A stretch of 64,000 bases of DNA, from assembly GCF_000011105.1 (NCBI RefSeq), contig NC_000961.1:186001-250000 (forward strand). Reading direction: 5' to 3'. Every line of letters begins with the position of its first letter. The stretch's first letter is position 1. The position numbers were made by a program, and so were the translations under genes. Source of the DNA: Pyrococcus horikoshii OT3. GTDB taxonomy: Archaea; Methanobacteriota_B; Thermococci; Thermococcales; Thermococcaceae. The notes beneath the pieces were generated by a model. It ran no database searches. It saw only the letters and a program-made list of their open reading frames with translations, and was not told the DNA's origin. Positions 40,412 through 49,269 of this stretch are shown piece by piece.

Positions 40412-41110
40412 TTAAGTTTTTGAGATCAATTCAATAACATCCTTCAGGTTAGCTATGCTTGGAATCTCAAATCCCCTTTCCTCTAACTTTCTGACTTTAT
40501 CTCCTTCCTGGTTTATCCACACGGCCCACATCCCGACTTTTCTTGCCCCCTGATAGTCTTCGGCGTACGTATCCCCTATGTGTAGGGACTCTTCTGGTTT
40601 CACTTCAAAGGAGTTAAGTACCTTTTCAAACATCTCCTTCCTCGGCTTATAACTGAGAACTTCATCAGCAAAGAATGTTTTGTCTATGAACTCCATTAAC
40701 CCAAATCTCTCAAGAAGTAACCTTGTGTATGAGCCAGGCCAGAACATAACGTTTCCTATAACAGCTGTCTTTAATCCTCTCTCTTTTACGAATTGCAAAG
40801 CCTCTTTGGTTCCTTCCAGAACTAAGCTTTCATCGACATTTAAAATGGCCCTCGCGGTAGCTCTTTTTACGAGTTCAACGTCTACCTTCAGCTTTCCTGC
40901 GAGGGCTTCTTGGCTACCGGTAAGAACTTTCCTGGGATCTTCAGACGCTTGGGCTCTCATCTTTTTTATCTCGTTTCTAACTTCTATAACAGCATTTGCA
41001 ACATCCTTTATATGAAGTCCACTAATTTTTGCAAGCTGATGGGAGAATTCATCCAGCATAATGTTTAGATCAAGTAGGGTATTCCAGACATCAAATGTCA
41101 CGAGCTTCAC
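40412..41110 (-). CDS. HAD superfamily hydrolase
   Basis: A 232-residue HAD phosphatase: motif [11 protein letters not shown] with Asp nucleophile at about residue 6, a helical cap (residues 20-80), motif II-like IGNV and motif III/IV region [11 protein letters not shown] then [18 protein letters not shown]. The motif I second Asp is replaced by W-N (DVWNT), as in several archaeal and human HDHD-like enzymes. Start chosen at GTG 41110 because GGTGAG lies six bases upstream; TTG 41125 and GTG 41119 are less well placed. It overlaps the upstream gene by 20 bases, so it is in the same operon. Confidence 0.88.
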
Positions 41111-41618
41111 TTCTCTCACCCCCAATTTTGAGGGCTAATTTAGCGGCTTCTTTAGGATCATCAGTAAATATAACCTTCACAATCCTCTTGTGATCGAAGT
41201 ATCCTTCCTTTGCAAGTTCCATTAACCTGTCACTCGCGTACCCTGTTCCTGTGATTACTATTACTGGGATCCCTAGATTGTAGGCCATTAAAGCCTCTAT
41301 CATCGTTCCAACTCCCCCTCCTAGGACGACCAGAACATCGGCAGATTCAATCAAAACCCCGCTTCTCTCTACAGGGTTTAATCCTGTTTTTACCCTGACC
41401 GTGTTAAATCTGTTTCCATTATCTGAATACGGTAAGATCCCAACCACAATTCCTCCCTTTTTCCTAAATTCCTCGCTTGCTACCTCCATTATTCCTCCTC
41501 TACCACCGGTCATAAGTATTACATCAGATGGTAGGGCTTTGATGAATTCTTTGGTCTTTCTAACTGCGACTTCCAGTGGTTTTTCATCGCTTGAGCCTGC
41601 TATCGCTATCTGTATCAT
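41091..41618 (-). CDS. TIGR00725 / SLOG-fold protein (LOG-like)
   Basis: A 175-residue Rossmann-like protein of the TIGR00725 or 'possible lysine decarboxylase'/DprA-like SLOG superfamily. It shows the [10 protein letters not shown] motif (residues about 39-48) and the [10 protein letters not shown] motif (about 99-108), which correspond to nucleotide binding in LOG (cytokinin-activating phosphoribohydrolase) proteins. A nucleotide N-glycosidase or nucleotide-sensing role is possible. It begins four bases inside the stop of the site-2 protease gene and overlaps the HAD gene, forming a three-gene operon. Confidence 0.8.
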
Positions 41619-42748
41619 CCTACAAACCCCCTAATAGCGGGTATTAGATTTATTCCAAGAAGAAGGAGGGAGATAAGCATGATTGAATACCCTATGGCTT
41701 TTCCAAACTTTGGAGAGAGCTCCGTTAGAGTGTCAATTAGCATTCTTCCTCCATCGAGTGGGATAACGGGGAGGAGATTCATTAATCCGACTCCAAAATT
41801 CAGAACATATATCCAGTAGAATGTTGTTAGAACAATGGTGAGGGGTTTATCAAATCCAATCTTAGAGATCCAGTGTTGGGTTGGGTAAATTCCTATAAAC
41901 CCCTTCCCTGCCCTTTCTGGATGCTCTCCCAGGATTATTGAAATGTTAATTATCTTTTTATTCCTTATTACTGTGAGAGTTATCTCTTCATTGGGCCTAG
42001 TTTTGTTCATAAATTCCATGAATTCTTCCAGGGTTTCTATTTTCATACCATTTATCCCGATTATTACGTCTCCTTTCTGTAGTACATTGTACGCTGGGCT
42101 ATCCTTTATCGTACCTGCTATCTCAACTCCATGGGGTTCGAATGCCAGTGCAATTCCGTTAACAAGAAGTAAAGATATTAGGGCGACCACAAAGTTTGCA
42201 AAGCTTCCGGCTCCAAAGACCCTTAGCCTACTTCTAAGAGGGGCTTTTTTGAGTTGATCTTCATCCGGCTCAACGAATGCCCCAGGGATTATTATAAAGA
42301 GTAGTAAACCCACAGATTTGAGGGGAATATCCTCAGATCTTGCAACGAAGCCATGACTTAGCTCGTGAACAATTACCAAAATGGCTAGTGCTATTAAACC
42401 GTAGACTAAGGGAATTGTAACACCAGGAATTACCAATTGAACGGATGGCATGGTTACAGGTTTTATCGGCCTTATTATATTGTAAGCTTGCTTTGCAAAA
42501 TAATAAAGCACGAAAATCATTCCTCCAAATCCCGTTATAATCCCTAGATCTCCGTAAATCTTCCAGAATCTTTGATACTTTCTTCCTATCCTATCGATGA
42601 AATTAATAAATTTTTTAGTTCGCCATATTATCTGGAAGGGAGCTATCTCTAAACTTTCACTTCTCATACTTGTTCCGAGTATCGATATTAAAGCCCAAAA
42701 TATTAAGATACCCAGGATTGCATATGTGAGCGTTCCCAACAGTCCCAC
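41615..42748 (-). CDS. Site-2 protease (M50) with PDZ domain
   Basis: A 377-residue intramembrane zinc metalloprotease. HELSH is at residues 128-132 within a transmembrane span; the second metal motif, LLPVIPLDGGRML, lies near residue 335-347. A PDZ domain (about 190-260, including YNVLQKGDVIIGINGMKI) sits between them. It cleaves transmembrane segments, commonly releasing transcription factors. Start is GTG at 42748 without a clear Shine-Dalgarno, perhaps leaderless. First gene of an operon with the SLOG and HAD genes. Confidence 0.92.
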   Translation of the reverse strand: MGLLGTLTYAILGILIFWALISILGTSMRSESLEIAPFQIIWRTKKFINFIDRIGRKYQRFWKIYGDLGIITGFGGMIFVLYYFAKQAYNIIRPIKPVTMPSVQLVIPGVTIPLVYGLIALAILVIVHELSHGFVARSEDIPLKSVGLLLFIIIPGAFVEPDEDQLKKAPLRSRLRVFGAGSFANFVVALISLLLVNGIALAFEPHGVEIAGTIKDSPAYNVLQKGDVIIGINGMKIETLEEFMEFMNKTRPNEEITLTVIRNKKIINISIILGEHPERAGKGFIGIYPTQHWISKIGFDKPLTIVLTTFYWIYVLNFGVGLMNLLPVIPLDGGRMLIDTLTELSPKFGKAIGYSIMLISLLLLGINLIPAIRGFVG

Positions 42749-42767
42749 CAGTTGGGTGATAATTAAA

Positions 42768-42782
42768 AACCTTTTTAAGGTT
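42768..42782. promoter_or_regulatory. Palindrome in the divergent promoter region
   Basis: AACCTT-TTT-AAGGTT forms a perfect 6-bp inverted repeat with a T-rich centre, in the 54-base gap between the M50 protease gene and the plus-strand gene at 42803. It could be an operator covering one or both TATA elements; the TTTTTAA may itself be a TATA box. Confidence 0.35.
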
Positions 42783-42802
42783 CACCTAGAGGGGGAAGTC
42801 CT

Positions 42803-43309
42803 ATGGATATTAGGGAGATCCATAATTTTCTAAATAAAATGTGGGAGGAGACATTTAAACTAAGGGAAGAGCTAAGAGAAGAGCTTAAAGATTTTGAGGT
42901 GGAGGAGGTAGGTGAAGTGTTTAATGCTTATCTCTACGTTGATGGGAGATGGGAAGAGATGAAGTATCCCCACCCTGCATTTACGATAAGACCGGGAGGT
43001 GAAGTGGGGGCTACACCTCAGGGATTTTATTTCGTCTTTGCATTTTCGAAGGATGAATTAACGAAAGAGTTCATAGGTAGATTTCTAAGGAAGTTTAAGA
43101 AGCAATCGTTTATCTATGGTATGAAAAATTTTCTGGAGGACTTTTACAATCCGAACAATCCGAGGGGATATGAAGAAGTTTTTGAAAAGATAAAAAATAG
43201 TGATGAAGAGTTTATAAACTTCGAAGTTGATACGAGCTTTAACAGGGAAGAGCTAAAAAGAAAACTAAGGGAGTTTATTGAGCTCGCTAGAGAATTTGAC
43301 CTCCTCTAG
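42803..43309 (+). CDS. Hypothetical soluble protein
   Basis: A 168-residue protein I cannot assign. It is rich in charged residues, with an N-terminal helix pair, then a central beta portion (EEVGEVFNAYLYVDGRWEEMKYPHPAF, broken by turns) followed by helical YGMKNFLEDFYNP and C-terminal helices. GGGGGA precedes the ATG. Its expected partner is DUF92 21 bases downstream, though a separate TATA box may serve that gene. No sign of transfer. Confidence 0.7.
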   Translation: MDIREIHNFLNKMWEETFKLREELREELKDFEVEEVGEVFNAYLYVDGRWEEMKYPHPAFTIRPGGEVGATPQGFYFVFAFSKDELTKEFIGRFLRKFKKQSFIYGMKNFLEDFYNPNNPRGYEEVFEKIKNSDEEFINFEVDTSFNREELKRKLREFIELAREFDLL

Positions 43310-43339
43310 TATATAAAGCTTAAATATAGGGTGCTGGTT

Positions 43340-44062
43340 ATGGTCTCTCAAGGGATAGGTATGGAGGGACTCCTTGCAATAATTGTGATTCCGTTCCTGG
43401 GATACCTGGCCTATAAGGTTAAGGCCTTGGATAAAAAGGGGTCATTAATTGCTATCCTTCTTGGGTATGCTATAATAATACTTGGCGGTTATCTTCCATT
43501 TCTCGCACTCTTAACTTTCTTAATAGCTGGAACGTTAGCTACTAGGATTAAATGGAATGAGAAGAATGCTCTGGGTTTAAATGAAGATGTCTATAGGAGT
43601 GTTGGTAACGTCCTAGGTAATGGTTTGGCTCCTCTTCTCTTCCTAATACTTGAAGTCCTTGCTGAGAAGGATTGGGGATGGGCCGGGGTTTTCTCTGCGA
43701 TAGCTACTGCAAACGCTGATACATTAGCGAGTGAAATCGGTAAGGCCTTCGGTAAAAACCCCATTATGATAACGACGTTTAGAAGGGCCAAAGTTGGAGA
43801 GAGCGGTGCGGTATCCTTAGTTGGTGAAATTGTGGCCCTCCTCGGAGCTCTTATGATAGGGATATTTGCAATGTTCTCATCCTATAATAAATTTGAGATG
43901 CTGCTCTCTGTAACTATTGCTGGATTTTTAGGATCTAACATAGATAGCCTTGTGGGGGCAACGCTTGAAAGGAGGGGATATCTAGATAACAATGGAACGA
44001 ACTTCGTGGCAACCTTACTTGGAGGTGTAATTGGCATTTTAATGTTCCTCATTGTTGGGTGA
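43340..44062 (+). CDS. DUF92 family integral membrane protein
   Basis: About 240 residues with seven hydrophobic spans and the DUF92 (TIGR00297) signature: RIKWNEKNALG, GNVLGNGLAPL and a central ANADTLASEIGKAFG motif (split over the loop after span 4) with conserved Asp and Glu residues. The family includes plant phytyl-phosphate kinase VTE6, so a CTP-dependent polyprenyl phosphate kinase role is plausible. Starts at GTG 43331, ATG 43340 or ATG 43361 are all possible. The stop TGA (44060-44062) is also part of the C box of the downstream guide RNA. Confidence 0.82.
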   Translation: MVSQGIGMEGLLAIIVIPFLGYLAYKVKALDKKGSLIAILLGYAIIILGGYLPFLALLTFLIAGTLATRIKWNEKNALGLNEDVYRSVGNVLGNGLAPLLFLILEVLAEKDWGWAGVFSAIATANADTLASEIGKAFGKNPIMITTFRRAKVGESGAVSLVGEIVALLGALMIGIFAMFSSYNKFEMLLSVTIAGFLGSNIDSLVGATLERRGYLDNNGTNFVATLLGGVIGILMFLIVG

Positions 44063-44109
44063 TGAGATGGCGGATTGCTGAGAGATGATGAGGACCTTAG
44101 GGGCTGATT
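44057..44109 (+). ncRNA. C/D box guide RNA, both guides match 23S
   Basis: Boxes: C GTGATGA (44059-44065), D' CTGA (44078-44081), 3-nt spacer, C' ATGATGA (44085-44091), D CTGA (44104-44107). The D guide (44092-44103) has a 10-nt perfect match to 23S 9125-9134, predicting methylation of U9128. The D' guide pairs with 23S 9152-9161 (one G-U), predicting C9155. It fits exactly between the convergent DUF92 and MBL-fold genes, using the DUF92 stop within its C box. Confidence 0.9.
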
Positions 44110-44881
44110 AAATTTCGATTATCGTAAAATCCCTGGCGACAATTCCACTTATTTTCGCTTCTCTGACTTTTTTCTCAAGTATCTCCTGTGGATAGTTACT
44201 GTGACTTATGTGGGCAAATACCGTTTGTTCAGCTTTAACAATCTTTGCAAGTTCTATTGCATCATTAACCCCTAGGTGCGTCTTGGGGATAGACTCTTTA
44301 TGTGTCATCTCCGATATAAGTAGGTCACTTCCCTTAATTAGATCTATAACCTCGCTATCCCTTATTATCTCTGGTCCAGTATCCCCGGTTATTGCAACTG
44401 TCTTATTCTTTCTTTCTATGAGAAATCCCCCAGCCATCTCTATTGAGTGAACCACTGGAAAATGGATGACCTTAACTCCGTTCACCTTATACTCGTTCCA
44501 GAATTTAAGTTCGACATAATCCCAGTCATTTCCCAATGGGGCCTCAGAGTTGAATGCTAACATTGCCAAGCTTCTGGCAACCTTTATTCCTAGAGGATTC
44601 GAGGCGATCGTTAGCTTTTTGAATACTTGAGCGTCTGGTAATCCGAAAATATGATCGAAATGGGCATGTGTGATTAAAATTGTCTCAACCTCTTTATTTA
44701 GCTTCTCGAGGTGGTAGTGTAAGTCTGGTCCTGGATCTATCAGGATTCCGCCTTCAATATATACCGAGAACCTTGTTCTCCTGAACGCTGGATTTATTCT
44801 AGCTCTCGTACAGTTCTCACAAGTGCAGAGAGGTTTTGGAGTTCCGCTGTAAGATCCTGATCCCAGAATTATTACCTTCAT
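44108..44881 (-). CDS. Metallo-beta-lactamase fold hydrolase, PhnP-like
   Basis: A 257-residue MBL-fold phosphodiesterase. Zinc ligands: HAHFDH near residue 77, further His in the VVHS segment and TGDTG; a Cys cluster CTCENC near the N terminus is the structural zinc site of PhnP-type cyclic phosphodiesterases and related enzymes. ISHSNYP near the C terminus provides the last His. Start at ATG 44881, six bases after GGGAGGA; the TTG at 44896 is not supported. Monocistronic. Substrate uncertain: cyclic nucleotide/phosphonate or RNA-type phosphodiesters. Confidence 0.85.
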   Translation of the reverse strand: MKVIILGSGSYSGTPKPLCTCENCTRARINPAFRRTRFSVYIEGGILIDPGPDLHYHLEKLNKEVETILITHAHFDHIFGLPDAQVFKKLTIASNPLGIKVARSLAMLAFNSEAPLGNDWDYVELKFWNEYKVNGVKVIHFPVVHSIEMAGGFLIERKNKTVAITGDTGPEIIRDSEVIDLIKGSDLLISEMTHKESIPKTHLGVNDAIELAKIVKAEQTVFAHISHSNYPQEILEKKVREAKISGIVARDFTIIEI

Positions 44882-44938
44882 CTTTAATCCTCCCAAAAGT
44901 TCTTAACTTAGCCCTTACGTTTAAAGTTTGGTGAGAAT

Positions 44939-45559
44939 ATGGAGGAGTATTACATTTGCCCCCAGTGTGGGAGTGAGGATGTTGAAGTAATAAAGGAGAG
45001 AGGGAGGGAAATAACCCTAAAGTGTAACGAGTGCGGTTACGTTTGGATTATTACTCTCCCAAAGGTAGTAAGAGTTCCGATCATAGTTAGCAAGCATGAG
45101 AGGAGCTTTAAAAAATTTGCCGAGCTACCTAAGGGGGAAACAATTAAAGTGGGTGACATAATAGAGCTTGAAGATGATGAGGTTAGGATCCTTAGCATAG
45201 AGCTTCCTGGAGGAAAGAGAGTTAAAAAGGCAAAGGTTGAAGAGATACAAACCCTTTGGGGTGAAAGCCTAACATATCCCAAGGTTTTCGGAGTTTCCAT
45301 ATACCTTCCTGGTGGTATAACTCAGTCATTCAAGGTTGTGGTAGATAGGGATGAGGAATTTGTCGTTGGCGAGGTCATCGAGGTCGGAGGTTATACTTTC
45401 AAAGTCGAGATGATAAAGACGGATAAAAAGCTCATGAGAAGTGGAAAAGCTAAGGCCGATAAAATAGTTAGGCTTATGGGACATGCTGTAAGAGGGAGGG
45501 CCAGAAGAAAACTTAAGGTGTATGAGGGGTATGAAGCTCTTGAATCTGAAAAGTTTTAA
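44939..45559 (+). CDS. HVO_0476 family zinc finger protein
   Basis: A 206-residue archaeal protein with an N-terminal zinc ribbon (CPQC at residues 8-11 and CNEC at about 29-32), then two beta domains and a highly basic C-terminal region (HAVRGRARRKLKVY). I recognise the HVO_0476 family, conserved across Euryarchaeota with unknown function; nucleic acid binding is likely from the composition. GGTGAG precedes the ATG. Followed closely by a DUF998 gene. Confidence 0.78.
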   Translation: MEEYYICPQCGSEDVEVIKERGREITLKCNECGYVWIITLPKVVRVPIIVSKHERSFKKFAELPKGETIKVGDIIELEDDEVRILSIELPGGKRVKKAKVEEIQTLWGESLTYPKVFGVSIYLPGGITQSFKVVVDRDEEFVVGEVIEVGGYTFKVEMIKTDKKLMRSGKAKADKIVRLMGHAVRGRARRKLKVYEGYEALESEKF

Positions 45560-45575
45560 GCCTTGTCTGTTTGAG

Positions 45576-46100
45576 ATGAAAATCCTTGGTATCATTGGCC
45601 CTGGGATAAGCGTAGGTGGTATCCTAATCTCTTATCTTATCCATAGAGATTGGTGGGGAATCACCGAAAACGCAATAAGTGACCTTGGGAGGATCGGGCT
45701 TCCTTATAACTGGGTTATGAATATTTCCCTTATCCTCGGGAGTGTATGCCTGATAATCTATGGAGCTTGGAGGTTCAAGAAATCCAAAGATATTGGATGG
45801 CTTTTGTATATGTTGGGATCAGTATTCCTCGGATTGATAGGAATATTTCCTGAGGGAACGAATCTCCATTATGAAGTAAGCTGGGGATTTTTTGTTTCAA
45901 TGTTCTTGGCTATCCTCCTTCTCTCGATTTCATTCCTAATTAGAGGGAATAAGCTTGGAATCGTAGGATTAATGCTTTTTCTTCTTGGGGTACCGCTCGC
46001 CTTATGGTCATTAAAGAAGTTTGAGGGAGTTGCTGTTGCTGAAACAATTTCAATTGTAGTATTCCTTATTTGGCACTACTTAATGCTAGGAGATGCCTAG
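45576..46100 (+). CDS. DUF998 family membrane protein
   Basis: A 174-residue protein with five to six membrane spans, of the DUF998 family: NAISDLGR after span 1 (about residues 33-40), the GIFPEG loop (about 86-91) and HYEVSW after it are family features. Function unknown. The ATG at 45576 begins directly before the first span; the longer frame from 45522 runs into the previous gene and adds a polar tail, so I reject it. Shine-Dalgarno is weak. Confidence 0.78.
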   Translation: MKILGIIGPGISVGGILISYLIHRDWWGITENAISDLGRIGLPYNWVMNISLILGSVCLIIYGAWRFKKSKDIGWLLYMLGSVFLGLIGIFPEGTNLHYEVSWGFFVSMFLAILLLSISFLIRGNKLGIVGLMLFLLGVPLALWSLKKFEGVAVAETISIVVFLIWHYLMLGDA

Positions 46101-46353
46101 AAGATTTCCAGCTATGCCAATGATTTAAAAGAAGTTGAGGAGAGATGTAAAGGTTCATGCTCTCAGTGGTGTGATCATGATTGTATCAAAAGGTTAAATA
46201 GTGAATTTCATTTCTTTAGTTATTTTTCAGGGAGAAAAGTTAGATATTTGAATATTCTAAGATTTTCGCCTTATTTCCGCCTGGTATTTAAATATTGAGA
46301 AAAGTATATAACCCTGCTAATGTTACCCACCTTGAAGCCTCACGGTCATTAGG
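46101..46353 (+). promoter_or_regulatory. radA upstream region
   Basis: A 250-base gap. A good TATA-type element, GAAAAGTATATAA, lies at 46299-46311, about 25 bases before a probable start near 46335, with the radA ATG at 46363. The first 200 bases hold an open frame of about 65 codons (to 46299) without any ATG, GTG or TTG in its first half; it has a Cys-x3 repeat (CKGSCSQWCDHDC). I treat it as a possible gene relic, not a gene. Confidence 0.5.
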
Positions 46354-46362
46354 GTGATGATC

Positions 46363-47943
46363 ATGGTTAAGAAAGGGAGCGATCCTGAGGTTGTTGAGAT
46401 AGATGAGATTGAGGGACTTGGATTGGAACTTGAAGAGGAGTCAACTACCTCTAAAAAGAAAAAGAAGGAGAAAGAGATAAAGAGTATTGAGGATCTTCCA
46501 GGAGTGGGTCCTGCTACTGCTGAAAAGCTTAGGGAGGCGGGATTTGATACTCTAGAGGCTATAGCGGTTGCATCCCCTATAGAACTTAAAGAGGTTGCGG
46601 GAATCAGTGAAGGGGCAGCCCTTAAGATAATTCAAGCGGCGAGGAAGGCTGCTAATCTCGGGACGTTCATGAGAGCTGACGAGTACCTAAAGAAGAGGGA
46701 AAGCATTGGAAGGATCTCAACTGGAAGCAAAAGTTTAGATAAATTACTTGGTGGAGGTATAGAGACCCAGGCGATAACGGAAGTCTTTGGGGAGTTCGGT
46801 AGTGGGAAGTGCTTTGCTAGGGATACCGAAGTTTATTATGAAAACGATACGGTACCACACATGGAATCAATTGAGGAGATGTATAGTAAATACGCCTCGA
46901 TGAATGGGGAATTACCATTCGATAATGGTTACGCAGTTCCATTAGATAATGTCTTTGTGTACACGTTGGACATCGCTAGTGGTGAAATTAAGAAAACGAG
47001 GGCTTCATACATCTATCGCGAGAAGGTTGAGAAGCTCATTGAGATAAAACTATCCAGTGGATACTCCCTTAAGGTTACTCCCTCTCACCCAGTTCTCCTC
47101 TTTAGAGATGGCCTGCAATGGGTCCCCGCTGCTGAAGTTAAACCTGGAGATGTTGTTGTTGGTGTTAGGGAAGAGGTACTGAGAAGAAGAATAATATCCA
47201 AAGGAGAACTTGAATTCCATGAGGTTTCCTCGGTAAGGATAATAGATTACAATAACTGGGTCTACGACCTTGTAATTCCGGAAACCCACAACTTCATAGC
47301 TCCCAATGGACTTGTTCTCCATAATACTCAGCTAGCCCATACCCTTGCGGTAATGGTCCAATTACCCCCAGAAGAAGGAGGATTAAATGGCTCGGTAATT
47401 TGGATTGACACTGAAAACACCTTCAGACCTGAGAGGATTAGAGAGATTGCGAAGAATAGGGGATTAGATCCTGACGAAGTATTAAAGCACATCTACGTTG
47501 CTAGGGCATTTAATAGCAATCATCAAATGCTGCTAGTTCAGCAGGCCGAGGATAAGATAAAAGAGTTACTGAACACGGATAAGCCCGTCAAGTTGCTAAT
47601 AGTGGATTCCCTCACGAGCCACTTTAGAAGTGAATATATAGGTAGAGGGGCATTAGCTGAGAGACAGCAGAAGTTGGCTAAGCATTTAGCCGATCTACAT
47701 AGGTTGGCGAACCTTTATGAGATAGCTGTCTTTGTAACGAACCAAGTTCAGGCCAGGCCTGATGCTTTCTTTGGAGATCCAACGAGACCCATAGGTGGGC
47801 ATATCTTGGCGCATAGTGCAACCTTGAGGGTCTACTTAAGGAAGGGTAAGGGAGGAAAGAGGGTAGCTAGGTTAATAGATGCACCACACCTTCCTGAGGG
47901 AGAGGCCGTTTTCAGGATAACGGAGAAGGGAATTGAAGATTAG
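46363..47943 (+). CDS. radA: RadA recombinase precursor with in-frame intein
   Basis: Archaeal RadA/Rad51 recombinase; forms filaments on single-stranded DNA and promotes strand exchange. The 526-residue precursor contains a helix-hairpin-helix N-terminal domain ([20 protein letters not shown], about residues 40-60), and the ATPase core split by an intein exactly in the Walker A P-loop: N-extein ends GEFGSGK at residue 149 and C-extein resumes with T-Q-L-A. After splicing the protein is about 354 residues, normal for RadA. Walker B is [11 protein letters not shown]. The acidic N-terminal extension is typical of Pyrococcus. The ATG at 46363 is chosen because GGTGATGATC precedes it at correct spacing. 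Confidence 0.98.
46810..47325 (+). other. RadA intein (172 residues, no endonuclease)
   Basis: Encodes the splicing domain only. It starts with Cys1 ([11 protein letters not shown], block A), has block B TPSHPVLL with the TxxH residues, and ends with block [24 protein letters not shown], His-Asn at the end and Thr as +1 extein residue. No LAGLIDADG motifs are present between block B and block F, so it is a mini-intein that has lost, or never had, a homing endonuclease. Length 172 matches the known P. horikoshii RadA intein. The insertion divides the GxxxxGK/T P-loop, a typical target because it is invariant. Confidence 0.97.
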
Positions 47944-48014
47944 CCTTCTCTTCTTCCTTTTTTATATGGAAAATACCTTTAAACGTATAGGGAAAGTTAT
48001 CTTTGGTGGTAAGC

Positions 48015-49241
48015 ATGGAAGTTCTTGACAAGGTAGCTAGGGAAATAGACTCCCTAAGAGATGAAATGGTCTCTACTTTAATTGAATTAATCAAGATCCC
48101 TGCAATTTCACCAGATTTTGGCGGAACTGGAGAATATGATAAGGCCGAAAAGTTGCTGGAGATTTTAAGAAGCTTGCCTTTTGACAAGGTTGAGACCTTT
48201 AATGCTCCAGATCCCAGGGCTAAAAATGGCGTTAGGCCAAACATAGTAGCCTATTACTATGGGGAAAGTGATGAAAGGTTGTGGATTCTGAGCCACCTTG
48301 ATGTAGTTCCTCCTGGGGAAGGTTGGACTGTTACTGAACCCTTTAAGCCGATTGTTAAAGATGGAAAAGTTTATGGTAGGGGCTCTGAAGACAACGGACA
48401 GGCTATAGTTTCATCACTCTACGCTGTCAAAGCCCTAATGGATCTTGGCATTAGACCCAAGAGAACGGTAGTTCTTGCTTTTGTTAGTGACGAAGAAACA
48501 GGAAGCAAATATGGAATTGAATGGCTGATAAAAAACCATCCAGAATTATTTAAGAAAGATGACCTTGTCCTCGTTCCAGATGGTGGGAATTCGGAAGGAA
48601 CGTTCATTGAGGTTGCGGAGAAGAGTATATTATGGATGAAGATCAAGGTAAAAGGTAAGCAAGCTCATGCAAGCATGCCTCACAAGGGTATAAATGCTCA
48701 CAGAATAGCTTCCGAGCTTTTAGTATCCCTGGATAAATTCCTACATGAGAAGTACTCTAAGAGGGATCAACTCTACGATCCTCCTGAGAGCACCTTTGAA
48801 CCTACGATGGTCAATAATCCAGCCGGATCGCCAAACGTGATCCCAGGAGAGCATGAGTTCGTCTTCGATTGTAGGGTTCTTCCAGATTATAGTCTAGATG
48901 AGATAATAGGGGATGTTAGGAAGATCTGTACTGAAATAACTGAAAAGTACAAAGCTAGCTATGATCTCGAGATTCTTCAAAGATTAGATGCTCCAAAGCC
49001 AACGGATCCAAACAGTAAGATAGTGAATTTGCTTAAGGAAGCCTTAAAGTTGCTTAGAAATAAGGAACCTATAGTGGGTGGGATAGGCGGGGGAACCTTT
49101 GCTGCATTCTTCAGGAAGATCGGTATACCTGCGGTAGTGTGGGCTACCTTGGATGAGACAGCTCACCAGCCAAATGAGTACGCTAAGATAGAGAACATAG
49201 TTGAGGATGCAAAGGTAATGGCAGCTCTCTCCCTTCTTTGA
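48015..49241 (+). CDS. M20 family metallopeptidase / deacylase (ArgE-DapE type)
   Basis: A 408-residue co-catalytic zinc hydrolase of the M20 family. Metal-binding motifs: SHLDVVPPGEGW (His near residue 93), GRGSEDNGQ (bridging Asp near 126), DEETGS (catalytic Glu and ligand near 157) and DGGN. The central dimerisation domain is intact and the C-terminal GGGTFAAFFR... DETAH block holds the last His. Candidates are carboxypeptidase, succinyl-diaminopimelate desuccinylase-like or amidohydrolase; substrate not determinable. The ATG at 48015 follows GGTGG by five bases; the upstream TTG/GTG codons at 48003-48006 form the Shine-Dalgarno area. Confidence 0.9.
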   Translation: MEVLDKVAREIDSLRDEMVSTLIELIKIPAISPDFGGTGEYDKAEKLLEILRSLPFDKVETFNAPDPRAKNGVRPNIVAYYYGESDERLWILSHLDVVPPGEGWTVTEPFKPIVKDGKVYGRGSEDNGQAIVSSLYAVKALMDLGIRPKRTVVLAFVSDEETGSKYGIEWLIKNHPELFKKDDLVLVPDGGNSEGTFIEVAEKSILWMKIKVKGKQAHASMPHKGINAHRIASELLVSLDKFLHEKYSKRDQLYDPPESTFEPTMVNNPAGSPNVIPGEHEFVFDCRVLPDYSLDEIIGDVRKICTEITEKYKASYDLEILQRLDAPKPTDPNSKIVNLLKEALKLLRNKEPIVGGIGGGTFAAFFRKIGIPAVVWATLDETAHQPNEYAKIENIVEDAKVMAALSLL

Positions 49242-49269
49242 GCTCTTTATTTTGTTTGGTGATCGCTAA

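Noticed and set aside
46351-46366. GTGATGATCATG before radA as a C box.
   Set aside because: No D, D' boxes nearby; it is explained as the ribosome-binding site of radA.
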